Source: Microthrixaceae bacterium
GTDB taxonomy: Bacteria > Actinomycetota > Acidimicrobiia > Acidimicrobiales > Iamiaceae
DNA: 64,000 bases
Reading direction: 5' to 3'
Assembly (NCBI GenBank): GCA_016702505.1
Contig: JADJDU010000003.1
Span: 1-64,000, forward strand
Shown: positions 43,997-52,760 of the stretch, piece after piece
Layout: every line of letters starts with the position of its first letter
Numbering within the stretch: position 1 is the first letter of the stretch
The notes under the pieces: generated by a model
The model's input: the letters and a program-made list of their open reading frames with translations, nothing else
Told to the model about the DNA's origin: nothing
Database searches by the model: none
Translations under genes and position numbers: made by a program

Positions 43997-44482
43997 TCAG
44001 CTCTCGGGGCTGGGGCGGTCGCGGTCCAACAAGGCCCGCAAGATGTCGACCCGGGCGACGATCCCGACCAGCCCGCTGTCTCCCACCACCGGCAGGCGCG
44101 AGATGTCGTGGTCGTGGAGCAAGGTGGCGGCTTCCTCCACGGTGTCGTCGGCGCCGATGGTGATCGGGTCCGGTTGCATCACGTCGGAGACCGTGCTTCC
44201 CAGGGTCTTGCGTAGATCTTCCTCGAAGTGCCGCTTTGCACTGGGAAGTTCGATGGTGGCTCCGAGGATGGAGATCACCGTCGGAAAGTGGAGGCGGCTG
44301 CTCTGGACGATCAGATCACCGGTGGACAGCATGCCGACCACGGTCCCGCCCTCAGCCACCACCGGGGCACCGTCGATACCTCGGTCGACCATGGTCTCCA
44401 TGGCCTCGTATGCCTGGTCGTCAGGGGCGAAGGTGAGGACCTCGCGGGTCATCACCTCGGATACGGGGGTCTCACGAGACAT
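43997..44482 (-). CDS. Two-CBS-domain protein
   Basis: A 161-residue protein made almost entirely of a CBS-domain pair. The first CBS begins VSEVMTREVLTFAPDDQAYEAM and ends GMLSTGDLIVQS. The second begins VSDVMQPDPITIGADDTVEEAATLL and ends RLPVVGDSGLVGIVARVDILRALL. Such Bateman modules bind adenine nucleotides and act as energy sensors or domain partners. The ATG overlaps the nnr stop by one base (TGATG). The same strand has a longer open frame upstream that is only a shadow of nnr. Confidence 0.9.
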   Translation of the reverse strand: MSRETPVSEVMTREVLTFAPDDQAYEAMETMVDRGIDGAPVVAEGGTVVGMLSTGDLIVQSSRLHFPTVISILGATIELPSAKRHFEEDLRKTLGSTVSDVMQPDPITIGADDTVEEAATLLHDHDISRLPVVGDSGLVGIVARVDILRALLDRDRPSPES

Positions 44483-45858
44483 CAGGGTTCCTGGAGGTGG
44501 GAGAAGGCGACAGGTAGGAGGGCTACCAGGTCCGATGCGACCAGGCCCCGGGGCCAGGCTAGGGCGCCGGCCCGGCCGTGCATGTGTGCGCCGGCGGCCG
44601 CCGCTTCCAGCCCACCCAGCCCACCGGCCAGGAGGGCAGCGATGATCCCGGTGAGCACATCGCCGGTACCGGCCGTGGCCAAGCGGGCGTCGCCGCTGGT
44701 CACCACGAGCACCGACCCACCGGGGTCGGCAACCACGGTGGTCGCTCCTTTGAGCAGCACCACCGCCCCGACGCGAGCGGCCAGTTCCCGGGCTGCGGCG
44801 AACCGGTCGGAGCCCGGCCGGTGGCCGGTGAGGGACTCGAACTCGCCGTCGTGGGGGGTGAGCACCACGGGGCCGGCGCCCTCGGCACGAGCCGCGACCA
44901 CCGATGCCGCCGCGGCACCCAGGGCGCTGAGCGCGTCGCCGTCGACCACGGTGGCTAGATGGCACTGGCTCACCAGCCGGCGAACCTCGGCTTCGGTGCC
45001 GGGACCTCGGCCCAGGCCGGGTCCTACCGCCAGGGCATGACAACGGTGAAGACCATCTGACAGCACGGTCTCGGCCCACCCGTCGACCGGCAACGGCGTG
45101 TACACGCACTCGGTGGGTGCCCCCGGGTCGGTGACCGCCCCGGGGGTCGACGCCCACAGGTATCCGGCGCCGGCCCGCATGGCGGCCGCGGCCGAGAGCC
45201 GGGCAGCACCGGTCATGCCGGGGGAACCAGCCACCAGGCGCACCGCGGCCTTCCACTTGTGGGTGTCGGCTGGGCGGACAGGAAGCCAAGATCTCACCTT
45301 GTCGTCGTCGAGGAGACGTGCGCGGGCAGATGAAACATCCAGGCCGATATCGGCCACCTCCACCCGACCGGCCAGTCGCCGGCCGTCGGCCAGCAGCAGC
45401 CCCGGTTTGAGGGCCGCGAAGGTCACGGTCACATCGGCGGCAAGAGGCTCACCCGCGGCGACGCCGGTCAGCCCGTCGACACCAGAAGGGATGTCGACGG
45501 CCAAGACCGCGGTGTCGGTGAGTGCCGGCTGGGGGGCAACGTATGTTCCTGTGAACCCGGTGCCGTAGGCGGCGTCGATCACCAGGTCTGCCGGTGGCAG
45601 AACGGCCGGCGCCGAAGCAGCATCGAAGATCTGGCAGCGGACGCCGCGCTCTGTCAGTCGACGGGCAGCTTCCCGCCCGTCGTTGCCGTTGTTGCCCTTA
45701 CCCGCCACCACCACAACCCGTCGGCCGTAGGAACCGCCGAGCATCGCCACCGCGGTGCGAGCCACCGCGGTGCCCGCCCGACCGATCAGAACTTCGACCG
45801 GCTCAAGCGCCTCGGCATCTATGACGCCCATCTCCGTCGGGGTGACGACCGCATCCAT
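44482..45858 (-). CDS. nnr: Bifunctional NAD(P)HX epimerase/dehydratase
   Basis: A 458-residue fusion that repairs hydrated NADH/NADPH. The N-terminal YjeF_N epimerase domain (about 1-210) carries VVVVAGKGNNGNDGREAARRL and DIPSGVDGLTG. The C-terminal ADP-dependent dehydratase domain (about 220-458) has KGATTVVADP, the ATP/ADP site ATAGTGDVLTGIIAALLAGG and AGAHMHGRAGA. The ATG at 45858 was chosen; a GTG two codons earlier is possible. First gene of the long minus-strand operon that runs through alr and tsaEBD. Confidence 0.95.
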   Translation of the reverse strand: MDAVVTPTEMGVIDAEALEPVEVLIGRAGTAVARTAVAMLGGSYGRRVVVVAGKGNNGNDGREAARRLTERGVRCQIFDAASAPAVLPPADLVIDAAYGTGFTGTYVAPQPALTDTAVLAVDIPSGVDGLTGVAAGEPLAADVTVTFAALKPGLLLADGRRLAGRVEVADIGLDVSSARARLLDDDKVRSWLPVRPADTHKWKAAVRLVAGSPGMTGAARLSAAAAMRAGAGYLWASTPGAVTDPGAPTECVYTPLPVDGWAETVLSDGLHRCHALAVGPGLGRGPGTEAEVRRLVSQCHLATVVDGDALSALGAAAASVVAARAEGAGPVVLTPHDGEFESLTGHRPGSDRFAAARELAARVGAVVLLKGATTVVADPGGSVLVVTSGDARLATAGTGDVLTGIIAALLAGGLGGLEAAAAGAHMHGRAGALAWPRGLVASDLVALLPVAFSHLQEP

Positions 45859-45953
45859 CACCACAATCCTGCCCGATCATCGCCGAGGGATGATCGTCGA
45901 CGGACTCTGCCAACAACCCTTCACACACGAGCGTGACGAGTTCGGTGGAACGC

Positions 45954-47009
45954 TCAGATGGCCCGGACCGGAATTGTGACGCGGCCTGCTCCGAGATTGC
46001 GGTCGGTCACGCCCGGTGAGAGCTGTTCGAGCAGCCCGAGGGTCTCGTCTCTGTCGGCGATGAGCTGGTCGGCCTGCCACTCCGGTCCGACGAAGGCCAT
46101 CATCGGGTCCTCGGCCACAGCGCGGATCCGATCGGCGATGTAGTTGACGGAATCACCGTTGCAAGTGGTGCACAACGGACCCCGGTTCCGGGTGTAGTCG
46201 AGCTTGGGACCGAAGATGTCGATCAGGCTCCGGTCGAACACCGAGGAGAACGGCACCCGCTTCTCCCAGTCTGAGCAGCACAGGAAGTAACGCCCGTCGA
46301 AGCCGATGAACTGAGACGTGAACGGCCACACGCACTCGGGGGCGCCTCCGCGCTCCTCCAGGATCACCCGCGCCTCGGCCGGCTCGGACCGCTCCGAGAA
46401 GTACATGTGATCGAGCGGAAGTGAGCCACCGCGGTTGATCAGTGGGAACGCAAAGAAGTTGGTGAACCCGTGACCGCTCCAGAAGCTCCTCATCGTCTCG
46501 ATGTGCGCCGGATCGTTGCGGTGGTCGACCAGGATGATGTTCACCGCGCTCCGGCCCTCGGCCAACTCCCGGAAGCGGAGCAGGTTGTCGAGCGTTCGTT
46601 GCCATGGGAGCTTGTAGATGGCCTCGTACTCGTCGTCCTTCTCGCCCACGTTTATGTCGAAGCGTTTGACCCCGGCGTCGATCAACGCCCGCGCCTTCGT
46701 CTCATCGAGCAGAGAACCGTTGGAGGAGACGGTGCACAACAGCCCGGCATCGACCACCGCTCTTGCGAAGTCGACGGCATGCTTGTTGATGAGCGGCTCA
46801 CCCAGGCCGCAGAGGCTCACCCACACGTCCCTGCCGGTTCGTTCCTTGGCCACCGCCTCGAACTCGACGGCGCGGGCCAGCGCTGCCTCGAACGTCTCCG
46901 GCGTCATCAACCCCTGGTCCGGGGTGGCGGCGCGAGGGCAGAAGTAGCAGTCCGCGTTGCAGCGGTTCGTCAGCTCGATGTCGATGGTGAAGTGGTCCGG
47001 GATGGTCAC
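45954..47009 (-). CDS. Radical SAM/SPASM-like protein
   Basis: A 351-residue radical SAM enzyme. The [4Fe-4S]-SAM motif is RCNADCYFCPRA (CxxxCxxC) at residues about 16-25, and the SAM-binding CGLGEPLINK block follows. The C-terminal third has clustered cysteines (ECVWPF, YFLCCSDWE, GPLCTTCNGDS), typical of a SPASM-like auxiliary cluster. Such proteins modify peptides, sugars or cofactors. No precursor peptide or partner gene is adjacent. It reads leftward toward nnr, with a 95-base gap that contains a small inverted repeat (45875-45895). Specific reaction unassigned. Confidence 0.85.
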   Translation of the reverse strand: MTIPDHFTIDIELTNRCNADCYFCPRAATPDQGLMTPETFEAALARAVEFEAVAKERTGRDVWVSLCGLGEPLINKHAVDFARAVVDAGLLCTVSSNGSLLDETKARALIDAGVKRFDINVGEKDDEYEAIYKLPWQRTLDNLLRFRELAEGRSAVNIILVDHRNDPAHIETMRSFWSGHGFTNFFAFPLINRGGSLPLDHMYFSERSEPAEARVILEERGGAPECVWPFTSQFIGFDGRYFLCCSDWEKRVPFSSVFDRSLIDIFGPKLDYTRNRGPLCTTCNGDSVNYIADRIRAVAEDPMMAFVGPEWQADQLIADRDETLGLLEQLSPGVTDRNLGAGRVTIPVRAI

Positions 47010-47165
47010 TCGGGACTCCTAGGGGCAGGTCGCCTCGGCGCGCGAGAAACGTTTCACACGCTACCAGCCCGCTGGCTGGACAGCATCGGGGCCTGGCCCC
47101 AGGCCGTAGTCACGAGAACACCCTGGTCAACGGACCGTCCAAGAGCGGGTCGGTAGATTGCGGCG

Positions 47166-48044
47166 GTGACCGCTTCCTCCACCTTGACCCTCGCCGATGG
47201 GCGGGATCTGGGCTTCGACGACGTTGGCGACCCCGAGGGCGCGGCGGTCATCTTCGTCCACGGCACCCCTGACTCCCGACGGTCACGTCACCCCGACGAC
47301 GACCGGGCCCGCGCCTTGGGGGTGAGGCTGGTGGCGGTGGACCGGCCCGGCATCGGGCTGTCATCACCACATCGGGGCTTCACGGTGGGTTCGTTCGCCG
47401 ACGACGTGGCCGCCTTGGCCGACTGGCTCGGTTTCGAGCGGTGGGCGACTTTGGGATGGTCCGCTGGCGTGCCGTTCGCGGTGGCCATGGCCGCCCGCCA
47501 TCCCGCCAGGGTCGCACGGGTGGCAGCCGTGGCCGGCCTGGTTCCCTTCGCCGCCTACACCACTCCCGGGATCCTCGACGACGCCGACGGGGGACGCCAC
47601 CTGGTGGCAGAGTTGGGCGCCGAGCTGGGCGCCGTGGCCACCGCAGAGATGGCGGCTCCGATGTTGGCGCCGTGGCCTTGCGATCTGGACCTGGCCCGCC
47701 AGCACGTGACCGAGGGAGCCGACGACAAGCGCCGAGCCGACCTGGGAGCGGTGACCGGTGCGGTTGACGCCATGGCCTGGGGAGTGGTCGATGCCGTCGC
47801 TCAGGGGTTGGACGGCCTGATCCGGGAGGTGGAGCTGCAGGTGGAGGCCCCTGACGTCGACTGGTCGATGGTGCAGTGCCCGGTCGACCTCTGGTACGGA
47901 GGGCGGGATCAGACATCCCCGCCCGCGTTCGGAAGGTGGTGGAACGAGGCGTTGTCGACCAGCGATCTGATCGTCGACCCCGACGCCGGGCACCTGATCG
48001 CCCTCACCCACTGGGATCAGATCCTGGCGCGTGTCCTCGCCTGA
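47166..48044 (+). CDS. Alpha/beta-hydrolase upstream of biotin genes
   Basis: A 292-residue alpha/beta-hydrolase with a GTG start. The oxyanion motif VIFVHGTPDSRRS, VDRPGIGLSS, the nucleophile elbow GWSAGVP with the catalytic serine, and a late histidine in DPDAGHLIAL define the active site. There is no signal peptide. It is 40 bases upstream of bioA in the same direction and is probably the first gene of the biotin operon. In many bacteria an alpha/beta-hydrolase (BioH and analogues) releases pimeloyl-ACP from its methyl ester. A similar role here is an inference from position. A general esterase is the alternative. Confidence 0.82.
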   Translation: MTASSTLTLADGRDLGFDDVGDPEGAAVIFVHGTPDSRRSRHPDDDRARALGVRLVAVDRPGIGLSSPHRGFTVGSFADDVAALADWLGFERWATLGWSAGVPFAVAMAARHPARVARVAAVAGLVPFAAYTTPGILDDADGGRHLVAELGAELGAVATAEMAAPMLAPWPCDLDLARQHVTEGADDKRRADLGAVTGAVDAMAWGVVDAVAQGLDGLIREVELQVEAPDVDWSMVQCPVDLWYGGRDQTSPPAFGRWWNEALSTSDLIVDPDAGHLIALTHWDQILARVLA

Positions 48045-48084
48045 CCAAGACCCGGGGCGGGGGGTACCGGTAGCGTCTGAGGCC

Positions 48085-49425
48085 ATGGCAGACACCGGTT
48101 CGTGGATCGAACGAGACGTGGCTTCGGTGTGGCACGGCTTCACCCAGATGGCCTGCTACGCCGACAACCGGCCGGTGATCGTGGACCGCGCCGAGGGGCG
48201 TGAGGTGATCGATGTAGACGGCAACCGCTATCTGGACGCCATCTCGTCGCTGTGGGTCACCACCCTCGGCCACCGGGTGCCCGAGCTGGACCAGGCGATC
48301 CGGGACCAACTGGACCGGGTAGCCCACACCACCATGCTCGGGAACGGTAACCGGATCGTGATCGAATTGGCCGAGTCACTCGCGCCTCGGGTTCCCGTCG
48401 ACGGGGCTCGGTTTCTGTTCGCCAGCGACGGTGCCGCCGCGGTGGAACAGGCCCTGAAGGTGGCGTTCCAGTTCTGGACGAACCAGGGTGTTTCGGGGCG
48501 CACCAAGTACCTGGCCTTCGGCGGCGCCTACCACGGCGATTCGATCGGTTCGCTTTCGGTGGGTGACGGCGGCTTCGGCACCGACGTGTTCGATCCGTTG
48601 CGCTTCCCCGTGTTGCGGGCGCCGTCTCTGGGTGAACCGGGAGCGGTGGAGGCCGCGCTGTCGGCGATCGAACAACATGGGTCGGAGCTGGCGGCGGTGG
48701 TTCTCGAGCCACTGGTACAGGGCGCAGCGGGCATGGCTCTGGTGCCACCCGAAGCGGTGGCAGCCGTCGCCGCCGCGGCATCGGCCCACGACGTGTTGGT
48801 GATCCATGACGAGGTGGCCACCGGGTTCGGACGGACCGGCACCCTGTTTGCCACCGAGCAGTGCGGCACCCGACCCGACCTGTTGGTCCTGGGCAAGGGC
48901 ATCACCGGGGGCTACCTACCCCTGTCGGCCACGGTCGCTTCGGACCGGGTATGGCGAGCGTTCCTGGGACCTGACCTGTCCGAGCGCACCTTCTACCACG
49001 GGCACTCCTACAGCGGGAACGCCCTGGCCGCGGCGGTAGCGCTACGGCACCTCGGACTGTTCGAGGAGTGGGATGTGCTGACCAACGTCAACGACCGAGC
49101 CGACCAGTTGGCTCAGCGGTTGGCTCGATCGGTGGCGTCACTTGCCACCGTGAGAGAGGTGCGCCAGTGCGGGTTGATGATCGGTGTGGAGTTGGCGCCA
49201 CCCGCCGACGGGTTGCGATGGGGTCGGAGGGTGTCGGCGGCGTGCGTGGACCAGGGGGTGTTGATCCGCCCCCTGGGTGACGTGATCGTGCTGATGCCGC
49301 CGCTCACGACAACTGCCGCTGAGATCGACCGGATCGTTGACGCCTTGGCCTCTGCCATCGTCGAGGTGACCGACCCCGATGCCGCCGCCCGAGATGCCGA
49401 TGGCCACCACGATGACGTGGCCTGA
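48085..49425 (+). CDS. bioA: DAPA aminotransferase BioA
   Basis: A 446-residue class-III PLP aminotransferase that converts KAPA to DAPA with SAM as amino donor. The start IERDVASVWHGFTQM and the biotin-specific SSLWVTTLGHRVPELD distinguish it from other class-III members. Further landmarks are the PLP aspartate in IHDEVATGFGRTG and the PLP lysine in LGKGITGGYLPLSA (about residue 271). The C-terminus PLGDVIVLMPPLTTT is typical. bioF overlaps its 3' end. Confidence 0.95.
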   Translation: MADTGSWIERDVASVWHGFTQMACYADNRPVIVDRAEGREVIDVDGNRYLDAISSLWVTTLGHRVPELDQAIRDQLDRVAHTTMLGNGNRIVIELAESLAPRVPVDGARFLFASDGAAAVEQALKVAFQFWTNQGVSGRTKYLAFGGAYHGDSIGSLSVGDGGFGTDVFDPLRFPVLRAPSLGEPGAVEAALSAIEQHGSELAAVVLEPLVQGAAGMALVPPEAVAAVAAAASAHDVLVIHDEVATGFGRTGTLFATEQCGTRPDLLVLGKGITGGYLPLSATVASDRVWRAFLGPDLSERTFYHGHSYSGNALAAAVALRHLGLFEEWDVLTNVNDRADQLAQRLARSVASLATVREVRQCGLMIGVELAPPADGLRWGRRVSAACVDQGVLIRPLGDVIVLMPPLTTTAAEIDRIVDALASAIVEVTDPDAAARDADGHHDDVA

Positions 49426-50581
49426 CCTGATCGACCAACGGCTGAACTCGATTCGAGTCGAGGGCCGATGGCGGTCCTACCGGGATCTCGACGGGCTCGG
49501 CCCGGTGGGGGTGCTCACCGCGGAGGGCCGCGAGGTGGTTTCGTTCGCGTCGAACGACTACCTAGGTCTCACCGCGCACCCGAAGGTGATCTCAGCCGCG
49601 CACGCCGCCTTGGATCGTTGGGGTTCGGGGAGTGGCGGCTCGAGGCTGATCACCGGGGCCCGCCCGATCCACCGGGAACTGGAGGAGACGTTGGCCGAGT
49701 GGAAGGGGACGGATCGGGCCGTGTTGTTCCCGACCGGCTTCGCCGCCAACCTCGGGGTGCTGTCCACCCTGGGCGGGGCCGAGGTGACGATCGTGTCGGA
49801 CTCGCTCAACCACGCTTCGATCATCGACGGCACCCGTCTGGCCCGGGCCCAGGTGGCCATCGCCCCTCACGGAGACGTAGACGCGATCGAGTCCCTGGTG
49901 GGGTCGGCTGCGGGTCTGGTGATCGTCGTCTGCGACACCGTGTTCTCGATGGACGGAGACGTGCTCGACGTGGCCGAGGTCGCCGATGTGTGTCGCCGCC
50001 ACGGGGCGCTTCTCGTTCTCGACGAAGCTCACGCCGTGCTCGGACCTCACCCCGACCCCACCGACCTCAGCGGTGTGGAGGTGGTTCGGGTGGGCACCCT
50101 GTCCAAGACCCTGGGGTCGCTGGGGGGATTCGTGGCCTGCTCGGGTCCGGTGGCCGACCTGTTGGTCAACGCAGCCCGGTCATCGATTTTCACCACCGCT
50201 CTGAGCCCGGCCGACACTGCTGCCGCGCTGGCGGCGCTGGGGGTTCTGCGTAGCCCCGAGGGCGACGATCTGATCGCCCGGCTGCGCCGACACGTGGACC
50301 GTCTGGCACCGCGTCATCCGTCGCCGATCGTGCCGGTGGTGCTGGGAGACGAGTTGCGGGCGGTGGAGGCCGCGTCGGCGTTGTTGGATGCCGGTCTGTT
50401 CGTGCCCGCCATCCGCCCGCCCACCGTTCCGACCGGCACCAGCCGCCTGCGGGTCACGTTCTCGGCAGCCCACACCGACGCCCAGGTGGAGCGCCTCATC
50501 GCCGCGCTCGAGGCCTTGGACGTCCCCGCTCTCGAGGCAGTGGACGGGGTCGACGGGCCGACCGCCGGGGGGACAACATGA
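49400..50581 (+). CDS. bioF: 8-amino-7-oxononanoate synthase BioF
   Basis: A 393-residue PLP enzyme that joins pimeloyl-thioester and alanine to KAPA. Features: FASNDYLGLTAHPKV, GSGGSRLITGARPIHRELEE, DSLNHASIIDGTRLARA, FSMDGDVLDV, LDEAHAVLG and the PLP lysine in GTLSKTLGSLGG (about residue 235). The start overlaps the end of bioA: ATG at 49400, with 49412 and 49379 as alternatives. Its stop overlaps the bioD start (ATGA), so bioA, F and D are translationally coupled. Confidence 0.94.
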   Translation: MATTMTWPDLIDQRLNSIRVEGRWRSYRDLDGLGPVGVLTAEGREVVSFASNDYLGLTAHPKVISAAHAALDRWGSGSGGSRLITGARPIHRELEETLAEWKGTDRAVLFPTGFAANLGVLSTLGGAEVTIVSDSLNHASIIDGTRLARAQVAIAPHGDVDAIESLVGSAAGLVIVVCDTVFSMDGDVLDVAEVADVCRRHGALLVLDEAHAVLGPHPDPTDLSGVEVVRVGTLSKTLGSLGGFVACSGPVADLLVNAARSSIFTTALSPADTAAALAALGVLRSPEGDDLIARLRRHVDRLAPRHPSPIVPVVLGDELRAVEAASALLDAGLFVPAIRPPTVPTGTSRLRVTFSAAHTDAQVERLIAALEALDVPALEAVDGVDGPTAGGTT

Positions 50582-51219
50582 GCCGGCCACATCACCTGGT
50601 GCTGGTGACCGGCACTGCCACCGAGATCGGCAAGACCTGGGTTGGCGGCAAAGCAATAGCGGAACTGCGGGGACGAGGTCTGGTGGTGGCGGCCCGAAAA
50701 CCGGCGCAGTCCTTCGACCCCGATGATCATCACCCGAGTGACGCCGAGGTGCTGAGCGCAGCCAGCGGCGAACCAGCCCACCAGGTGTGCCCGCCCCATC
50801 GTGCCTACCCGGTGGCGATGGCCCCGCCGATGGCGGCAGAGGTCCTCGGGCTGGCAGTGCCGACCACCGCCGACCTGCTGGCAGAGCTCGCTTGGCCCGA
50901 CCCTCCGGTCGACGTTGGTTGGCTGGAGACGGTGGGTGGACCCCGTTCCCCCATCGCCGTCGATGGTGATGCCGTCACCATCGCTCGCGCCTTGAGGCCC
51001 GAGGTGGTCGTGGTGGTCGCCGATGCCGGTCTCGGCACCGTCAATGCTGTGGCGTTGACGGTGGATGCGTTCTCCGGGTTCCGCGTCGAGGTGATCCTCA
51101 ACCGGTTCGATGCCGCAAGCGACCTCCACCACCGCAACGTGGCCTGGCTGGTCGAACATCACGGTCTTCGCTGTGCCACCACCATCACCCAACTGGCCGA
51201 CCACATCTTGGACGGCTAG
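50578..51219 (+). CDS. bioD: Dethiobiotin synthetase BioD
   Basis: A 213-residue ATP-dependent carboxylase forming dethiobiotin from DAPA. The P-loop is VTGTATEIGKTWVGG. The catalytic-lysine region RGLVVAARKPAQSFD is present, as is WLETVGGPRSPIAVDGD, the family's glycine-rich motif. bioB is not in the window. The gene ends 14 bases before the stop of a convergent ABC-binding-protein gene. Confidence 0.93.
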   Translation: MSRPHHLVLVTGTATEIGKTWVGGKAIAELRGRGLVVAARKPAQSFDPDDHHPSDAEVLSAASGEPAHQVCPPHRAYPVAMAPPMAAEVLGLAVPTTADLLAELAWPDPPVDVGWLETVGGPRSPIAVDGDAVTIARALRPEVVVVVADAGLGTVNAVALTVDAFSGFRVEVILNRFDAASDLHHRNVAWLVEHHGLRCATTITQLADHILDG

Positions 51220-51233
51220 AGAGGTGAGTCAGC

Positions 51234-52646
51234 TCACCCACCCGGTCCCGACGGCCCCGACGTTCCCGATGGTTGGGTCGGAGTCGACACGATCGGCGTG
51301 ACAGGGCTGAAGGTGGCCGACACCGAGTCGAACCTGACCACCCGGGCCTGACGAGCCACCACGGGGTCGGTCGGTGTCGCCTGGAATCGGATTCCCTCGA
51401 AGGCCAGTCCGGCGTCGGTGACGTCCAGAGAGGACAGCGCCGTCATCAAGGCAGACCGACTCACCGAGCCGGCCGAGGCCACAGCCCGGGTGAACAGGTC
51501 GGCCATGGTCCAACCCAGCACCACGTTGGGGTCGTCGGGGCTGGCCGTGGGGTTATCGAGGTCCTTGGCCCATGTCTCCACTTCGCTTCGGTACCGCCGG
51601 ACCCGAGGATGGTCGACGAACTCGGGATCTGACGGGTCCATAAGGTTGGCGGCGGCCAGGACCCCTTCGGCGGCGTCACCGGCCTGACCCACCAGCGGGG
51701 CCGAGGCACATCCCCCGGCCGCGACCACCACCGGGGACCACCCGACCTGGCGGGCTGCCTCTATGGCCCCGGGACAGCTCAACAGGTCGACACCATCGAC
51801 CATGACGTCGGCACCGGACCAGGCCAGCAGTTCCACCTCGGCCGAGGTGTCGGTGTCGACACCCACCGGCACCCGCTGAGCGGCCACAACGCTCAGCGAC
51901 GTACCCTCCACTGCGGCCCTGTAGGCGTCTTCGATGCGGTCACCGTCCTCACCGGCGGAGGCCAGCACACCGATTCGGGCACCGGGGCTGGAGATCACCA
52001 GGTGGGATACCACGGCTGCCGCGGCCGTGGCCTCGGAGATCACCGGCCCACCGACAGACCAAGGTTCTTCGACACCGCCGACCAGTGCCGAGGTGACGGG
52101 GAAGATGTTGGGCACGCATTTGTCGGCCAGCGTCCCCGCCACCCCCGCGTTGTTGGCGGTACCGATGATCCCGAGCACACCGAAGGCGCCGAGCCCGTCG
52201 GGACCAAGGGCGGTATCGAGGTTCTCCGCGGTGCGCGCTGCTCTTCCGTCGTCGTTGTTCGCCTTCACCACGATCGACCAGTTCTGGCCACCGATGGCCA
52301 CCCCACCGGCGGCGTTTCGAGCCGCGAAATAGGCCTGGTAGCCGGTGACGATCCCCGACCTTGCAGCGAACGCTCCCCCGCTCGGATGGCTGGCGACCAG
52401 GGTCAGCGTTCGGCTCTCCCCAGGGTCGCCGCCACCAGCGTCACTTCTCTCACCGTCTCGCGTGATGTCCAGGCCGGCATCATCGGATCCCGATGGGCAA
52501 CCCTCGCCGGCTGGAGGTCCTGGGGGTACCGTCGACGCTGCCGATGAGCGGTCGTCGGCACCATCGGTCTTGCCCGAACAGCCCGAGACGGATCCGACCA
52601 GCACGGCGGCAGCCATCACGGCGGGGGCGAGGGTACGGATGGACAT
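51234..52646 (-). CDS. Branched-chain-amino-acid-type binding lipoprotein 2
   Basis: A 470-residue periplasmic-binding-protein type I (LivK-like) lipoprotein. The signal peptide MSIRTLAPAVMAAAVLVGSVSGC ends in lipobox VSGC, split here as VLVGSVSGC. A low-complexity linker follows, then the binding fold (YQAYFAARNAAGGVAIGGQNW, IGTANNAGVAGTLADKCVPN, RVPVGVDTDTSAEVE). It shares many segments with the protein at 52761-54122, so it is a tandem paralogue, but a strong hairpin separates the two. No permease of its own is adjacent; it may feed the same LivHMGF transporter or serve as a sensor. Confidence 0.85.
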   Translation of the reverse strand: MSIRTLAPAVMAAAVLVGSVSGCSGKTDGADDRSSAASTVPPGPPAGEGCPSGSDDAGLDITRDGERSDAGGGDPGESRTLTLVASHPSGGAFAARSGIVTGYQAYFAARNAAGGVAIGGQNWSIVVKANNDDGRAARTAENLDTALGPDGLGAFGVLGIIGTANNAGVAGTLADKCVPNIFPVTSALVGGVEEPWSVGGPVISEATAAAAVVSHLVISSPGARIGVLASAGEDGDRIEDAYRAAVEGTSLSVVAAQRVPVGVDTDTSAEVELLAWSGADVMVDGVDLLSCPGAIEAARQVGWSPVVVAAGGCASAPLVGQAGDAAEGVLAAANLMDPSDPEFVDHPRVRRYRSEVETWAKDLDNPTASPDDPNVVLGWTMADLFTRAVASAGSVSRSALMTALSSLDVTDAGLAFEGIRFQATPTDPVVARQARVVRFDSVSATFSPVTPIVSTPTQPSGTSGPSGPGG

Positions 52647-52680
52647 GACGACGAGGCCAGGGTAGGTCGTCGGGAACGCG

Positions 52681-52711
52681 AAGATGCCCCGGGGTAGCCC
52701 CGGGGCATCTT
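52681..52711 (-). terminator. Perfect hairpin after the first binding-protein gene
   Basis: AAGATGCCCCGGGG and its exact complement are separated by three bases, a 14-bp stem. It lies 50 bases beyond the stop at 52761 and 35 bases before the next leftward gene. The missing T-run is usual in high-GC actinobacteria. It probably ends the liv operon transcript, leaving the second binding protein under its own promoter. Confidence 0.8.
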
Positions 52712-52760
52712 GTCTAGTTTCGGGCCGGGACCGATGGTCCGCGGAGCGATCAGTTGTTGA

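Noticed and set aside
43997..45289. A 430-codon minus-strand frame covering nnr
   Set aside because: Only its last 161 codons (the CBS pair, from the ATG at 44482) are real. The first 269 are an Arg/Gly-rich shadow of nnr in another frame.
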